In this document: positions 47,192 through 58,347 of the stretch, one piece after another
How positions within the stretch are numbered: the first letter of the stretch is position 1
How the letters are laid out: every line of letters begins with the position of its first letter
Origin: Kalaharituber pfeilii
Taxonomy: Eukaryota; Ascomycota; Pezizomycetes; Pezizales; Pezizaceae
DNA: 64,000 nt
Direction: 5' to 3'
NCBI GenBank assembly: GCA_015179045.1
Contig: WHUZ01000056.1
Location: forward strand, 310,001-374,000
Translations under genes and position numbers: made by a program
Notes under the pieces: generated by a model
What the model was told of the DNA's origin: nothing
What the model saw: the letters and a program-made list of their open reading frames with translations, nothing else
The model's database searches: none

Positions 47192-48321
47192 CTGTGGACG
47201 AAGAGAAGCCTCGATTCATCGAGGTCTCATTTGAGGCTAGCTATGGTAGGCGGCAAGAATTAGAATTACTGGTACCAACTATAGATACGCTTCTTGGGAA
47301 TGGAAGTAGATCGTGTTTATCGAGCCGGGATCGAAAACAAAAGTGAGTTGGTAAACGGCCGGCTAGGTTTACATCTTCAAGAATCACCCTACTTTAGAAA
47401 TAAAGACAATAAAAAAGCAAACATATCGTTGCGGAAGTTCATAGGCATAAAAATATAGTTTGATTTGATACGACCTATTGTATTTACAAAGCGGAAAAGA
47501 AGAGTTAGCGATACTGACGAGTATATAGATATGGAACTTGATGATTTGAGAGATGCTGTGGATTTTCTTCGATACCAGATGATGGTATCTGTGGAATGGA
47601 AGAAGAGGATGGGCAATTTCGATGTTTTGGATCTTTTTAAATGAGGCAGCGAGAACAGCACGATGCTAGGATGACATGGTGTTTTTATTAAGGTTTCACG
47701 TTATCATATGGGGGCGGCGTCAGGTTAGGGCAAGGTGACGAGTCATTTTGTTTTTATTGGTCCGGCGGAAGGAAACATGGTTGAGATTTCTTAAATACAA
47801 CTCTGTTACCAAATTGGGCAACCAACAAACTGCACTCGTCACCTTGCACAGCTCGCAAGACGTTCCGCGACACCAAGTCCCCTTATCGCATATACCGATA
47901 AGCACCGTCAATGGATGCTCAAAAATAAACTTAGTACTCGGCTCCTCCTTGAACTTAAATTCCGTATCGAACCTTCCAAAAATAACCTAGTCTCTGTACC
48001 ATTATACTGCCCATTCCGTATTGTGGGAAATGAAACCACTCACGATACACAGTGGCCGACTTTCGCACCCTGAATTTATAATCATCCACTCACATTTCCT
48101 CCTTTCATGAGTACCCACTCATAGCCACCGTAAACAACTTCCTATCAGTACCCACCAATATCATCTCGCTGCGATAATCCTAAAAATAAACAATGACAAG
48201 GATGCTTTTGGAGAAGATTGATAAGGATATGCGTGTTTTGAGTTTGATGGGAGTTTGCTATATCATCTTACGGAGAATCCGAGATGGGGAGTCGGGGAAG
48301 TTGAAGGGCAGAGTAAGTAGA

Positions 48322-48765
48322 GAGTGCGGCTGAATGGAGAGAATATTCTCTTGCTTTTTTTTAATTTTTTTTTTTTTTTTTAATCTCTATTGTACATTTT
48401 GAAATGGCGAGATTTTGGAGATTTGCTCATGGGCCAGGTTTGGGGTTTATATAGGTCACGGTGTTTCCGTAACCATATAAAAGAAAATGGACTCTTGTCT
48501 TTCTGTGAGCTGTTGACAGAGCAATACAGTGCATATTTTTCTTTGTGTTGTAAGAATTGTTCCCTTTTATTTTAAAATTTGTGTAGTACTTTATATGAGA
48601 ACCAATCAATAAGAATGACTGTGAGAAGAAAATTGAAAATGATGCTGTTTTTTGGAACAGATGGTTTGCTTCGCTGTTCGGTATTGTGAGGGTATACAGA
48701 GGTACTTATGGAGGATGTAGTAAAAGTTCATAGGGATTCTTAGATTTGTCAGATGATAAAGCCCT
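48322..48765 (+). repeat. Diverged direct repeat, copy 2
   Basis: Partner of 46155-46685 in the same orientation. Similarity begins near GAATGG...CTCTTG and fades after TTAGATTTGTCAGAT at about 48740-48755. Confidence 0.75.
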
Positions 48766-49445
48766 GTGATGGTTGATATTGGGAGAATAGAAGTACATAG
48801 CAACTTCTACGAGAGAATAGTAAGCAGGAACACAGGGAAGGTTTGCACTTGTTGATTATATGACATGACAATAGGTTTCTGATTGGGGGAGGGTTACGTA
48901 CCTGCTACAATGGGAGTTGGTCGTGGGGTCGTGATCAGTGATCATGTTTACTGGCAGAAATATAGGTGCATTATGCGTATCCTCAAGTGTTTGCGAAGTA
49001 TACTGGCATAATTTGTATAAAAGTTCAAACACATGCACAGTGCTCAGGCGGTTTGGTTACATCATATAAGGGTATCGAATTGGACAGCCGTGCTGACCTC
49101 TGGTGTGGGGTGGTGTGGCTCAAGTCATGTGGCAAAGTGGCACGAGGCTGGGATGTTGCAGAGGGAGTGAATGAGCTCAGAGCTCCAGGCCGAGTCATAC
49201 AATGCGTTGGTGGGTATACATGAGCTTGTGCTCTGCTCAGGGCAAACCAGTTGCAGAGCAGAGCAGTAGAGCAGCATCATAAAGCAGGTACAAGTATGCA
49301 AATATGTAAGAGCCCCACTGGCCACCACACCCAGCAGCCATCATGGCCCTGCGCTGGAAGCAACGGCGCTGCTATGTAGGTCCGATGCTTGCTTAGTAAT
49401 TGAGCAGGAGGACCACCCACCCCACTCATCCCACCCCGCGCAACC

Positions 49446-49470
49446 CAGTGCAGTGCAGTGCAGTGCAGTG
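49446..49470 (+). repeat. CAGTG pentanucleotide array
   Basis: Five perfect CAGTG units, followed by T and a sixth CAGTG. Confidence 0.95.
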
Positions 49471-50056
49471 TCAGTGCGTCTCTGCATCCTGCCTCTTGTT
49501 CTCCATCCCAACAAAACTTAACTCCCCCGCCACAGGCAAACATCTGATCGATAACTACTAGTACTCCTTGATATTTTCTGCTATTTAGCTGTTCGTACCC
49601 AGTGCATTTCGATTTTGTGCCAGCAACAAGCTGCTACTTTGTTTGAGGCGATTCGTGAAGTAGAGTCCTCCTCAGCTGAGAGGATTTAGTGCAAACGTGT
49701 AGTTTCCTAGGCTACTTACCACTGGGCCAGGAGGTGAGCACGGAAGAGGAGCTGAAGTGGAATAGAGTTTAATTTGTGCGAGCAAAGAGGCCTTCTGCCT
49801 GCAGTTTGTGCTAAGACGGTGGTGCTTGGGTGCTTGGGCGGTGCTTGGGTGCTTGGGCCTTATCTTCCGAGCGAGCAACAACGATTCGTCTGCCAGAGGG
49901 AGTCATCAGACATATATATATGCTATTAGATCCCCACCTCTGACTCTGACACTCGTCAACACAAGAACCTCATACTACACAACAATACCACTTCTACAAC
50001 CACAACTCAACATACGCATACAGTATCCATACAACTCGGCGACGCACAGCTAGTAG

Positions 50057-50118
50057 CCATCTAGATACAACAACTCTATAACACCACCACCACCACAACA
50101 ACAACCACACAAATCAAC
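50057..50118 (+). promoter_or_regulatory. CAA/CAC-rich leader of ATG3
   Basis: The 60 bases before the ATG3 start are almost free of G (CACCACCACC and ACAACAACAACC-type runs), so the leader should be unstructured. This composition is common in well-translated fungal mRNAs. Confidence 0.5.
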
Positions 50119-51258
50119 ATGATAGGCTCGCTCCGCTCGACATGGTCCAAGGCGATGGAAAGCATCGCCAGACCGCTCACCGTCTCCAAGTTCCGCACCA
50201 CAGGCGAAATCACCATGGACGAGTTTGTCCAAGCGGGAGACTACCTCGTGTACAAGTTTCCGACGTGGTCCTGGTCTGGCGGTGATGCGAAGCACAGGAA
50301 CCCGGGGCTGCCGGCTGACAAGCAGTTCTTGGTGACGAAGGAGGTGCCTTGCCTGAGGAGGTTAGACGATAATTTTGCGGCGGGATGGGAAGGAGGGGAT
50401 GAAGGTGAGGACGAAGAGTGGGCTGGGGTGGGACTGTCGAGCACGGGAAAAGTGACGAGTGTAGATGAAGAAGGGGTTGTAGAGGACGTGGGAGTAGAGA
50501 GCGAAGATGAAATTCCGGATATGGAGGATGACGATGATGATGAGGCGATCATACGGGATAGCAACAAACGTGGGGATAAGGGGAGCTCGGGATCTGGTAC
50601 AACTGCGTATGTCTGCTTTTCTTGCCCCTTCTCAAATAGTTGACGTTTGCTAATGACTGATATCCTGCGCAGGCCGCGACGACAATATTCCCTCTACATA
50701 TGTTACTCTGTCCGCTGGCGCACACCATGTCTTTACCTCTCTGGTTACCACGGCAGCACTGGACTTCCTCTTACAACAGATGAAATGATGGAAGACATCA
50801 TGGGTGACTACAAGGACAAGACAGTTACAATTGAGGACTTCCCACATTTAGAAGGCAACGTGAAGATGGCTTCAATCCACCCTTGCAAGCATGCGGAAGT
50901 GATGCGCGGGCTCCTAGACCGCGCCGACGCCTCACTAAAGATGCGACGAAAGAGGCAATTGGCGTTAGCTGCAAAGGAGAAGGAGAAGGAGAGGCAGAGT
51001 GGCGACAATGATGTACCAGATGTGAGTGGACTGAGTCTAGAGGGGGATAGCAGCGCAGGAGGTAGCGCGGTGTCCAGCACGGGTGGAGGAATGGTGAAGG
51101 TGCCCGGGCAGGTGGATGAGTGGGAGGAGATTGTGGCTGAGGATGGAGACTCGGATGAGGAGCCAGCGATCAGGGTTGATCAGTATTTAGTGGTGTTTTT
51201 GAAGTTTATGGCGAGTGTGACGCCGGGGATTGAGCATGATTTTACGATGGGGCTGTGA
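50119..51258 (+). CDS. ATG3: Atg3, E2-like enzyme conjugating Atg8 to phosphatidylethanolamine
   Basis: Predicted 357-residue protein in two exons, 50119-50606 and 50673-51258, with a 66-bp intron (GTATGT...GCAG, branch CTAAT). The N-terminus has an amphipathic lead ([18 protein letters not shown]), followed by [20 protein letters not shown], characteristic of Atg3. An acidic, flexible region (about 95-155) carries the regulatory sequences of the family. The catalytic core contains [30 protein letters not shown] and the HPC motif with active Cys near residue 234. A Lys/Glu/Arg-rich insert after KHAEVM (about 250-310) is longer than in yeast. The end [20 protein letters not shown] with the DFTMGL tail is diagnostic. 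Atg3 accepts Atg8 from Atg7 and transfers it to lipid on autophagic membranes. Confidence 0.96.
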
Positions 51259-52649
51259 GAGTGGACAGAAGGGCTGAAGTGGGAGAGAGTGTAATTCGCG
51301 GATTTAGGGAATGGAGAGGATGCTGTTGTTTGAACTGACGAGCTGTTTATTACTCGTCATGACTTGCAATATATATGGCTGCATATACTTATGCGTGGGT
51401 TTGGGTGTGCGGTCCGGAGTTTATTCAGTCATTAATAGCTTGCTGCAGATGGGTCCAGGGTAGCTGCAGGAACGAAGTGCTTGTACTTGTGCTTGTGCTT
51501 ATTCCAGTTCTTCCTCTTCTTTTTGCTCTCTCACTTATTTGTTTTACTCGGGTTTTGTAATAATCTTGGACATATTTGAGCTGCGATATTTGTATTATGT
51601 AGTATGACTGTGTTGTTTTCTAAAATTTTTTTTCTTTTCCTTTCCTTTTCTTTTTCTTTTTTCCCTCTCCTGCTTCATGGGTTGTTACATTTGATGTATT
51701 CTAATATCTGTATGGCCATGGATGGGCACTGTAATTGCAGTGGGAAATTGAATATACAGCGAATTGTTGCAAATGATTGACAAGCCTTGTTTTGCTGCCG
51801 AGAACATCACGAAGGTACGGCATTTACGGTATGATTGGCCATGGCTACGGGGGGCCTTATCAATTACTTATCCCGATAGGACGTTAGGCCCAGATTTGAT
51901 ATGTGAGAGATACTTGCAAGTTAACCCGCACTCCCACACAACGCAAAACACTCAACGCGCTACACAACACACTAAAGTTACCTGTGCACAAGTGTGCCAA
52001 CCGGGACGCGTTAATGAGATTCTGAGCTTTTTTTTGTTCTTCCTTTTTTCAATTTCCTCTTCCCATTTTTATTTCCAGTTTTTTTGAAGGAAAAATATAT
52101 ATAAAAAGTTGGAACAACGAGCGACAAACACAAAACGCAAAAACGCCCATAGACGGGACGAAGACATAGAAATTGATTGAGATTTAGAGAGGAAGAGTGT
52201 TAGAGGGAACTAGAGATCAGGAGCAGCTTAGAGATTGGGGGACTTGGTTTTGTTTACGAATTACTGGAGAATTTTGAGATCGATCTTGGTTCGTTTAAAA
52301 CAAGACAGAGGAGCCCAGGAGCCTGCATCAACAGGCTGCGGACAGCAGACCGAGGCGGCTACGGCAGTTTGGACATTGATTGAGCAAATCGACATCGACG
52401 CTAGGGCTTAAAATTAGAATAGGATCGAGAGAAATTCAGCAATTCGATAGGCTACCTTCAGGCAAATACAAAGAAGGGGATTGACGGGGTGACTTCCACG
52501 GACAAACAAGAACAAGTAGAGGAGGAGAAGGAGGAGCGCACATCCAATCTATCCATAGAACAGGCAGCAACCATCACTACACAGACGTCAAGCACTCAAC
52601 AGGACAAACTAACTAAAACAAACCCGCCCGGTCCCCCAACTGAACGATC
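51259..52649. other. Intergenic DNA between ATG3 and NSE4
   Basis: The ATG3 3' region is T-rich (51620-51665 and 52028-52085). From about 52090 the sequence becomes purine-rich and probably contains the NSE4 promoter and leader. No additional gene is supported. Confidence 0.55.
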
Positions 52650-54193
52650 ATGCCGCGGCACAGCAACGCGTATGCAGAGGAGGAGGATGACTCAGATGGG
52701 TCGTTGTATGCATCTGGCGGCGGTAAAAAGGTGGGCTCGTCGGTGTCGGTGGCGGGGTCCTCAGATAAAGAAAACAGGGGGGGTAAGAGAAATCGGGAGC
52801 GGATGAGGGGTGATGATGATGACGATGATGAGATTGACGAAGTTGATGGGCACAGATATCGGGGCGGCGGTGAGGATATAGAAATGGACGAGGATAGAGA
52901 TGAGGTGAGCGAGGCGAGTGATAGGGCTAGGAGTAAAGACAAGGGTAAGGGGAGGGATAGAGAGATGGATAAGAGAGATAAAAGCAAAGGGAAGGACAAG
53001 AGGAGGCAGAGTGGGAGGTCGTGGAGGACGACTGAGGATGAGGATGAAGAGGACAAGAGATATTATGATCCTGATCAGAAGCCTGAGGAGAGGAGGGCTG
53101 TGCGGAGGGGTTTGAGGGAGTTGGGGAAGACATTGAATGGTATGTCCCCTATCTCCTACTTGCATCTTCGTATCACCTGGTGATATACAACATGTGTACA
53201 CATAGATACTAACACAAGTGGATGTTTGCTATAGATAACAAAGCCGAATACCTCCAACCCACCTCCGCCGGCATCCTCAACACATTTACCAAGGCCAATA
53301 CAATCTTCAAATCCGTCAAACAGACTTCCGATGCTACGCTCGATTCGCGGCTTCTCGTCACTGCTGCGGACCTCGCGTACGCCCGAGTCAAAAACCTGTC
53401 GTTTGGATCTGGGTCGGCGGCGGGAGTGGACGTGGACGAGTTTGTAGGGAAGGTGATCAGTTTCATGAGGAATAGTCCTGATGAGAGGCGGAGAAGGGGG
53501 ATTGATGATGAGGAAGAGGACGATGACGGTAGAGATAGAGGTGATGCTTACGATTGGAAGTACCTTGGGCGTATGGCGGCGTTCAAAGCGACGAGGCGCC
53601 CCGCAACATCAGACTTCATGCTAGGCCCGCTGGCCATCACGAAGAGAGCAAGGGCACGCACCGCTCGGCAGGCGGGACTGCGGCGGAATGCGGCGCCGGT
53701 AACGCGACCGATCGAGGTGGACGCAAAGCAGCTCGCGAACGGGGCCGGCGCGGCGGCACATGAGAGTCAGAATACGACCCGTATGGTGCTGCACGTGGCA
53801 AAGATCTTAGACCAGTATCTAACAGCCCAAGCCGTCCCGTCGCAAGACTCCGACGCAGAAGATCCACAGGGAGTGAATTACTTCCGGTTCGTGCTGAACC
53901 CAAAGTCGTACGGACAGACGATAGAGAACATTTTCTATGTGAGCTTTTTGGTGAGGGATGGGCGGGCGGCGCTGTGGGAGGGGGAGGACGGCATGCCGAT
54001 GTTGGGCATTTCGGAGCAGGTGGAGGGTATCGAAGAAGCGAGGGAGAGAGGTGTGGTTAAGAGGCAGGTGATTACGGCCTTGGATGTGGGGGCGTGGAGG
54101 GAGTTGTGTTCGGTGTTGGGGATCAATGAGGGGGTAATTCCACATAGGAGTGAGGAGGTGGGGGGCATGGGGGAAGGTGGGTGGTATAGTTAA
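52650..54193 (+). CDS. NSE4: Nse4, kleisin subunit of the SMC5-SMC6 complex
   Basis: Predicted 482-residue protein in two exons, 52650-53139 and 53235-54193, with a 95-bp intron (GTATGT...TATAG) that rejoins TLNDNKAEYL. Residues 1-130 are highly charged (Asp/Glu then Lys/Arg). The Nse4 kleisin start follows: ERRAVRRGLRELGKTLNDN near 150 and ANTIFKSVKQTSDATLDSRL with ITAADLAYAR-like sequence to about 220, the part that contacts Nse3 and the SMC6 neck in known complexes. The conserved C-terminal winged-helix region is at about 376-450 (NYFRFVLNPKSYGQTIENIF, then YVSFLVRDG). The protein bridges the SMC5 and SMC6 heads in DNA repair and replication-fork maintenance. The last 40 residues are variable. 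Confidence 0.92.
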
Positions 54194-54805
54194 GTAGTGT
54201 GAGATGGAGATAGTGGGGGACTGGGGACGGGGGGAGGGGGGAAGATTAGTGGGATGTGGGGGATAATGGGGGCAGGGCATGGGAAGGGCAGAATGACGGA
54301 TAGAATATATCCAACAATCTACTATTTATATGTGATTTTCAATCTATGGTGCTATGCTATGCGCTGCTATGTTATGCTATACTAGGCTTTTACTTATTTT
54401 ATTTGGCTATATATTTATTTATATTTTTTTTTCTTGTTTTGCATTTTTTTTTTCCTTGGGGCTCAGGTCAGTAAGGTAGGCTTTTGCTGTTGGGATTTGT
54501 TTCGTTTTTTTTTTTACCTACCATCATGGTTAGCCTTTTATTTCTCCTCTCTTTCTCCTCTCTTCTCTCTTCTGGGTTCTGGGGGTTTTTATTTCATTTG
54601 TGTTTTTTTTTTTTTTTTTTTTATTGATTTATTTTTTCTTGTTTGATTTGATTGATTGATTGATTGATTGATTGGTTTTGGGGTAGCCTTTTTCTTTTTT
54701 TTCCTTTTTCTTCTACTCTTTGTTTATATATAAATATATATCAAATTTTTTATAACTCCTTTTTTTGTGTATATGTGTATATGTGTATATGTGTATAAGT
54801 GTATA

Positions 54806-54838
<33 letters not shown>

Positions 54839-55138
54839 TGTTGTTGTTTAAAATTATAAAACAAAAACAAAAGAATCGTTTGCTGGGGGTATCGAGAACA
54901 AAATTCGTTTTGGTGGTAAAAAAGGTGGTGGTGGTGATGATGATAATTTGGTAAGATTCTTTTTTTTTTTTTTTGAAAAAAAGAGATGTCCACGGACGGG
55001 AATAAAACTCGCTTGCCCCTGGATTTTTGAATATGCCTACGTACTACATTTTTTCTTAATTGAAAAAGGCCATATATATTGTTCAGGGTAAGGAAGGTAA
55101 ATGCAGAATTTGTTTTCCTACCTACCACCGGTACAGTA

Positions 55139-55179
<41 letters not shown>

Positions 55180-55576
55180 TAGTAAATAAAAAAAACTAAT
55201 TTTTTTTGCTTCTTTTTTTTTTTTCCCTTTCTTTTTTGGTTCCTTGCATGTTTTTTTGTTTTTTTAATCCATCCATATAGATCATGAAAAGGAAAACCCA
55301 AACAAGTAAAAAAAAACAAACAAAAAAAAAAAAAACATCATAATCATCATCATGCAGAACTGACAAAAAAAAACAAAACAAAAAATATCAATTATAAAAT
55401 GCCCACACACGTGCCTTCCCCCACCCCATACACAGAAGATTCACAGAAAAAAATCATATAGTAAAAAAATCAATACCAAACGCCCCGATTTCCATCCAAT
55501 ATTCTAATAGTATAGGAAAGATATTCATAATCTCCATGCCAATAACTTGAGCACCATAAGTTTTGTCAACCACCCC
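54194..55576. other. Homopolymer-rich convergent spacer between NSE4 and VMS1
   Basis: Tail-to-tail spacer. 54400-54730 is T-rich on the plus strand, with a (ATTG)n tract at about 54645-54675. GTGTAT repeats and (GT)n follow at about 54765-54840, with T-runs to 54975. A 38-base A-run lies at 55140-55177, and A-rich DNA continues to 55390. One GTACAGTAC is at 55131-55139. No gene is supported. Confidence 0.6.
55140..55177 (+). repeat. 38-base poly(A) homopolymer
   Basis: Uninterrupted A-run, the longest homopolymer in the window. Its length is uncertain, as for any long homopolymer in assembled sequence. Confidence 0.9.
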
Positions 55577-57610
55577 TCAGTTTGCTCCCGCAGCACCACC
55601 TGCAGCCCCTCCGCCCCCAGACATCGCCCTAATTCTCGCCTCAGCTGCCCTCGCCCTTCTCTCCCTCTCCAACCTCATCCTCGCCTCCGGGCTCATCCCG
55701 ACCACCTCCCTCTCTCTCCCCAAATCCTCCCCCGTCCTCAACCTAGTCGTCCCCGCCGCGCCTAACTTTACCCCCCCACCCCCTCTCAGCGCCTCGCTCC
55801 GTCGCTCTCTCTCCTCCCGCTCCGCTTCCTCCCTCCTCAGCCTCTCCACTTCCTTCTTTCGCCTCTCCGTCTCCCGCTCTTCGCGTTCACGCTTGAGCCG
55901 TTCCTCCTTCTCTTGCCGGGCCAGGATGTCATCTTGTGTTAACGGCGCCATGACCTTCGCCAGTTGCCAGTCCCATCTCGATTCGCCGAGCTCTGAGCGT
56001 GCGAGACGAAAAGCATCTCGCGTGGGTCTGTCTCCCGCAAGCTCAAACGCAGTTCGGCCCTCGCCGCTCTTGATAGTGGGGTCGCAGTCAACTTTGAGGA
56101 GGAGCGCGGAGACTACGGATGGGGCGTTTGCACTTGCGGCAAGATGCAGCAGTGTCGGGGCATGACGATGCTGCACCTGTGGGAAGAACTTGAAGTCTTT
56201 GCTGATTGAGTGCGCGGAAAGGTATGTTAACATGGCAGGAACTTTGGAGCGACGGATGAGGGAGATGAGAGTCGAGGTGTGGTCTAGTAACTCCCGCTCT
56301 TCCTTGCTCGGTTTGAGGGTGCGAGGGCCCGAAGGGACGGAGATGGTGGAAGTTTTGGGGTTGCCGTCTATTGGAGTGGGGGGTGGGGGAGCGGTGCTTC
56401 GCAAAAGGAGCTCGTTCAGGTGTGAGACTTTCACGCGGGTGAGCTCGACAAAGGAGCGCATGAGTTCGCTTTGTGTTGCGCGGCGGGTAGAGAAGGGGAA
56501 TCCCCTTATTCTCAGATCCTTCGGTTTAAGCACCGCCCCTTCGTAATGAAATAGTGTACGTCTGTTTATGGTTCCTGCTGCCCTGATAAAGAGCATCTCT
56601 GCAGTATCAATCCACTCCGTCTTCCAGCTCGCCAGTAGTTCGCGGATATCTTTCGTCAGCTCCGCTTCGTTATATCTTCTGAGTGAAGACCCCGCGGAAT
56701 GCGCATTGCCCTTCGCAGCATCGTTGGCAGATTGTGCACCACCCTGCTTGCGCCGCGTGGTGTACCGGTGGAAGGTCTTGTGTGCTAGAACGGTCGCGGT
56801 TCGTTCGCCGGGCTTATTAGAGGGTACTGGGGCAAGCGAGATGACCATTGCGGCGAAGTGGCCTCCACCGATCATGCATAGAAAGAAGTGGGGTGCTTTT
56901 GGAGTAGGTGGGGGTGGTAGGGAATTGGAGTTTGATGACGGCAGGGGAGGAGCTTTGAGCTGCTTGCTTTGAATGAAGGAGATGTGGTCAGAGATGTCGG
57001 CTGGGAAAAGAGCACGGTAGATTCCGAGTGAGACTGTGGACGGTAACAATGGAGACTTGAACCACAGTAATGGCGACCTATTATTCGTTCCCTTCTTTGC
57101 CACCTCCTCCGTCTCACCGTATTCGTCCCTAGTACCACCTCTTCCCGAATCTGATACCTCAGACTCGTCTTCGGACCCAGATATGCTCTCCTGGTCCTCA
57201 ATGTCCACCAGCATGCGCTCGAATTCAGCTTCGCTAAGGATGCGCTGCCCTCGGATTTTGCGCTTCATATTGAGTTTGTGGAAGTCCGAGCGGGCATGGT
57301 CACGTTGGTCTTCGACGGTGCGGCCGCTAAAGGAACACACGGCGCAGGCTGTGGCGGGAGCATCATTGGATGGGTTGGACGTGGTTGCGGTGGTGGTGGT
57401 GGTGGTGATGCGGCGAGGTTGGGGTTCGGGGTCTTCGGTTGGAGGGGGAGCGTCGTCGCGGGGGGTGAGGTTGGAGAGGAGGTCGGGCGGGAGCTCGTAG
57501 ACTGCGAGGGGAAGAGTGGGCGTTAGCTATCAGTATGGAGGGAGTGCGGGGTTGGGAGGATGCGCAAACTTACGGTAAAGTGGGCGCTGGAGAAGGTCGA
57601 TTTGAGCCAT
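55577..57610 (-). CDS. VMS1: Vms1/ANKZF1-type peptidyl-tRNA hydrolase of ribosome quality control
   Basis: Predicted 653-residue protein in two exons on the minus strand, 57610-57574 and 57501-55577, with a 72-bp GTAAGT...CGCAG intron. It opens MAQIDLLQRPLYLYELPP. A C2H2 zinc finger follows, with Cys65, Cys68, His81 and His87, then the VLRF1 release-factor-like domain (about 205-340) with GGGHFAAMV and the loop RRKQGGAQSAND. The Gln in GGAQ (near 269) aligns with the catalytic Gln of yeast Vms1. Ankyrin repeats lie at about 455-515 (LLHLAASANAPSVVSALL, GRTAFELAGD). A Glu/Arg coiled coil (about 540-600) and an Arg/Ala-rich C-terminal helix of the Cdc48-binding (VIM) type complete the family layout. 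The enzyme cleaves tRNA from stalled nascent chains on 60S subunits and protects mitochondria from CAT-tailed proteins. Confidence 0.93.
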
Positions 57611-58347
57611 TGGAGATCGACAGGAGGAATTGGCGGGGATGTGGGTGATGGGTATTACTGACGGCGGAGGCCTCTAGAGTATATGGCTTCGTAGGAGGCT
57701 TTCTTCCCAAGCGGTGGTGATGCGGGGAGCGGCTGCCGTGACGAGAACAAAAAGGCGAGGACGAGAAGGCTGGGTGATGCTGGCTGTCCTGGCTGTGCTG
57801 GCTTTATAGGGGGACTGGCTGCTGGGCTGCCGGTTCAGGCAGGCACTGATTGTAAGGCCTCCCGCTTCCCGCATGGCGCAAGTGCCTTTGGGGAGCAACT
57901 GAGCAGAGCTTCGGCGCTCGATGAGTGATCATGACTGCGTCGCACAGCGGGGCATGACGATGACGACGGCTTGGCGCCGCTCCACCGACCGCTCCTTTGT
58001 TTCACGGCTAGTGCAAGCACCCTCGCCATGCGCCCGCACACAAAAGAGCTTGCTCACCGGCGGCATGTAATGTATATGTACAGTATATTCAGGCTCCTCT
58101 CTTAGCAGGGGCAGGTGCTTCTTATCCGTGCGATGGCTGGTCGTGCAATCAGCCCTATACTGTATGTAGCAAGCAGTAGCAGCAATTGGCTGTTGTTTTG
58201 CCTCCTAGCTGAAGCAAAGCACAACAAACACGAAAGCTTAAGTAAGTCCGCCCAGCAGTCGTGCCAACGAGCTCCAAGATTCGCAAAAGAGCTTCCCCCC
58301 ATCTTTCGTTTACAGCAGCTAGCAGTGGTCTAGTGGTCGGCCCAACC
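57611..58347. promoter_or_regulatory. Divergent promoter region between VMS1 and the BAR-SH3 gene
   Basis: 737 bp between divergent start codons. It is GC-rich next to VMS1 (57610-58060) and more AT-rich towards the BAR-SH3 start. No gene fits between them. Confidence 0.6.

Larger units (their letters stand above)
45974..50056. other. Gene-poor region with a divergent direct duplication
   Basis: No gene is supported in 4.1 kb. It holds two diverged copies of a segment (about 46155-46685 and 48322-48765), a T-run at about 47162-47191, another T-rich tract near 48355-48382, a CAGTG pentamer array (49446-49470) and a short GTGCTTGG-type repeat near 49823-49858. Open frames (for example 46930-47346) are crossed by homopolymers and lack motifs. 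Confidence 0.55.

Noticed and set aside
46930..47346. 138-codon frame interrupted by poly-Phe
   Set aside because: It crosses a 30-base T-run and shows no family motif or splice signals of a gene.
52613..53201. Minus-strand Ser/Leu-rich frames opposite NSE4
   Set aside because: Mirror of the Asp/Glu/Arg-rich NSE4 N-terminus; no independent support.
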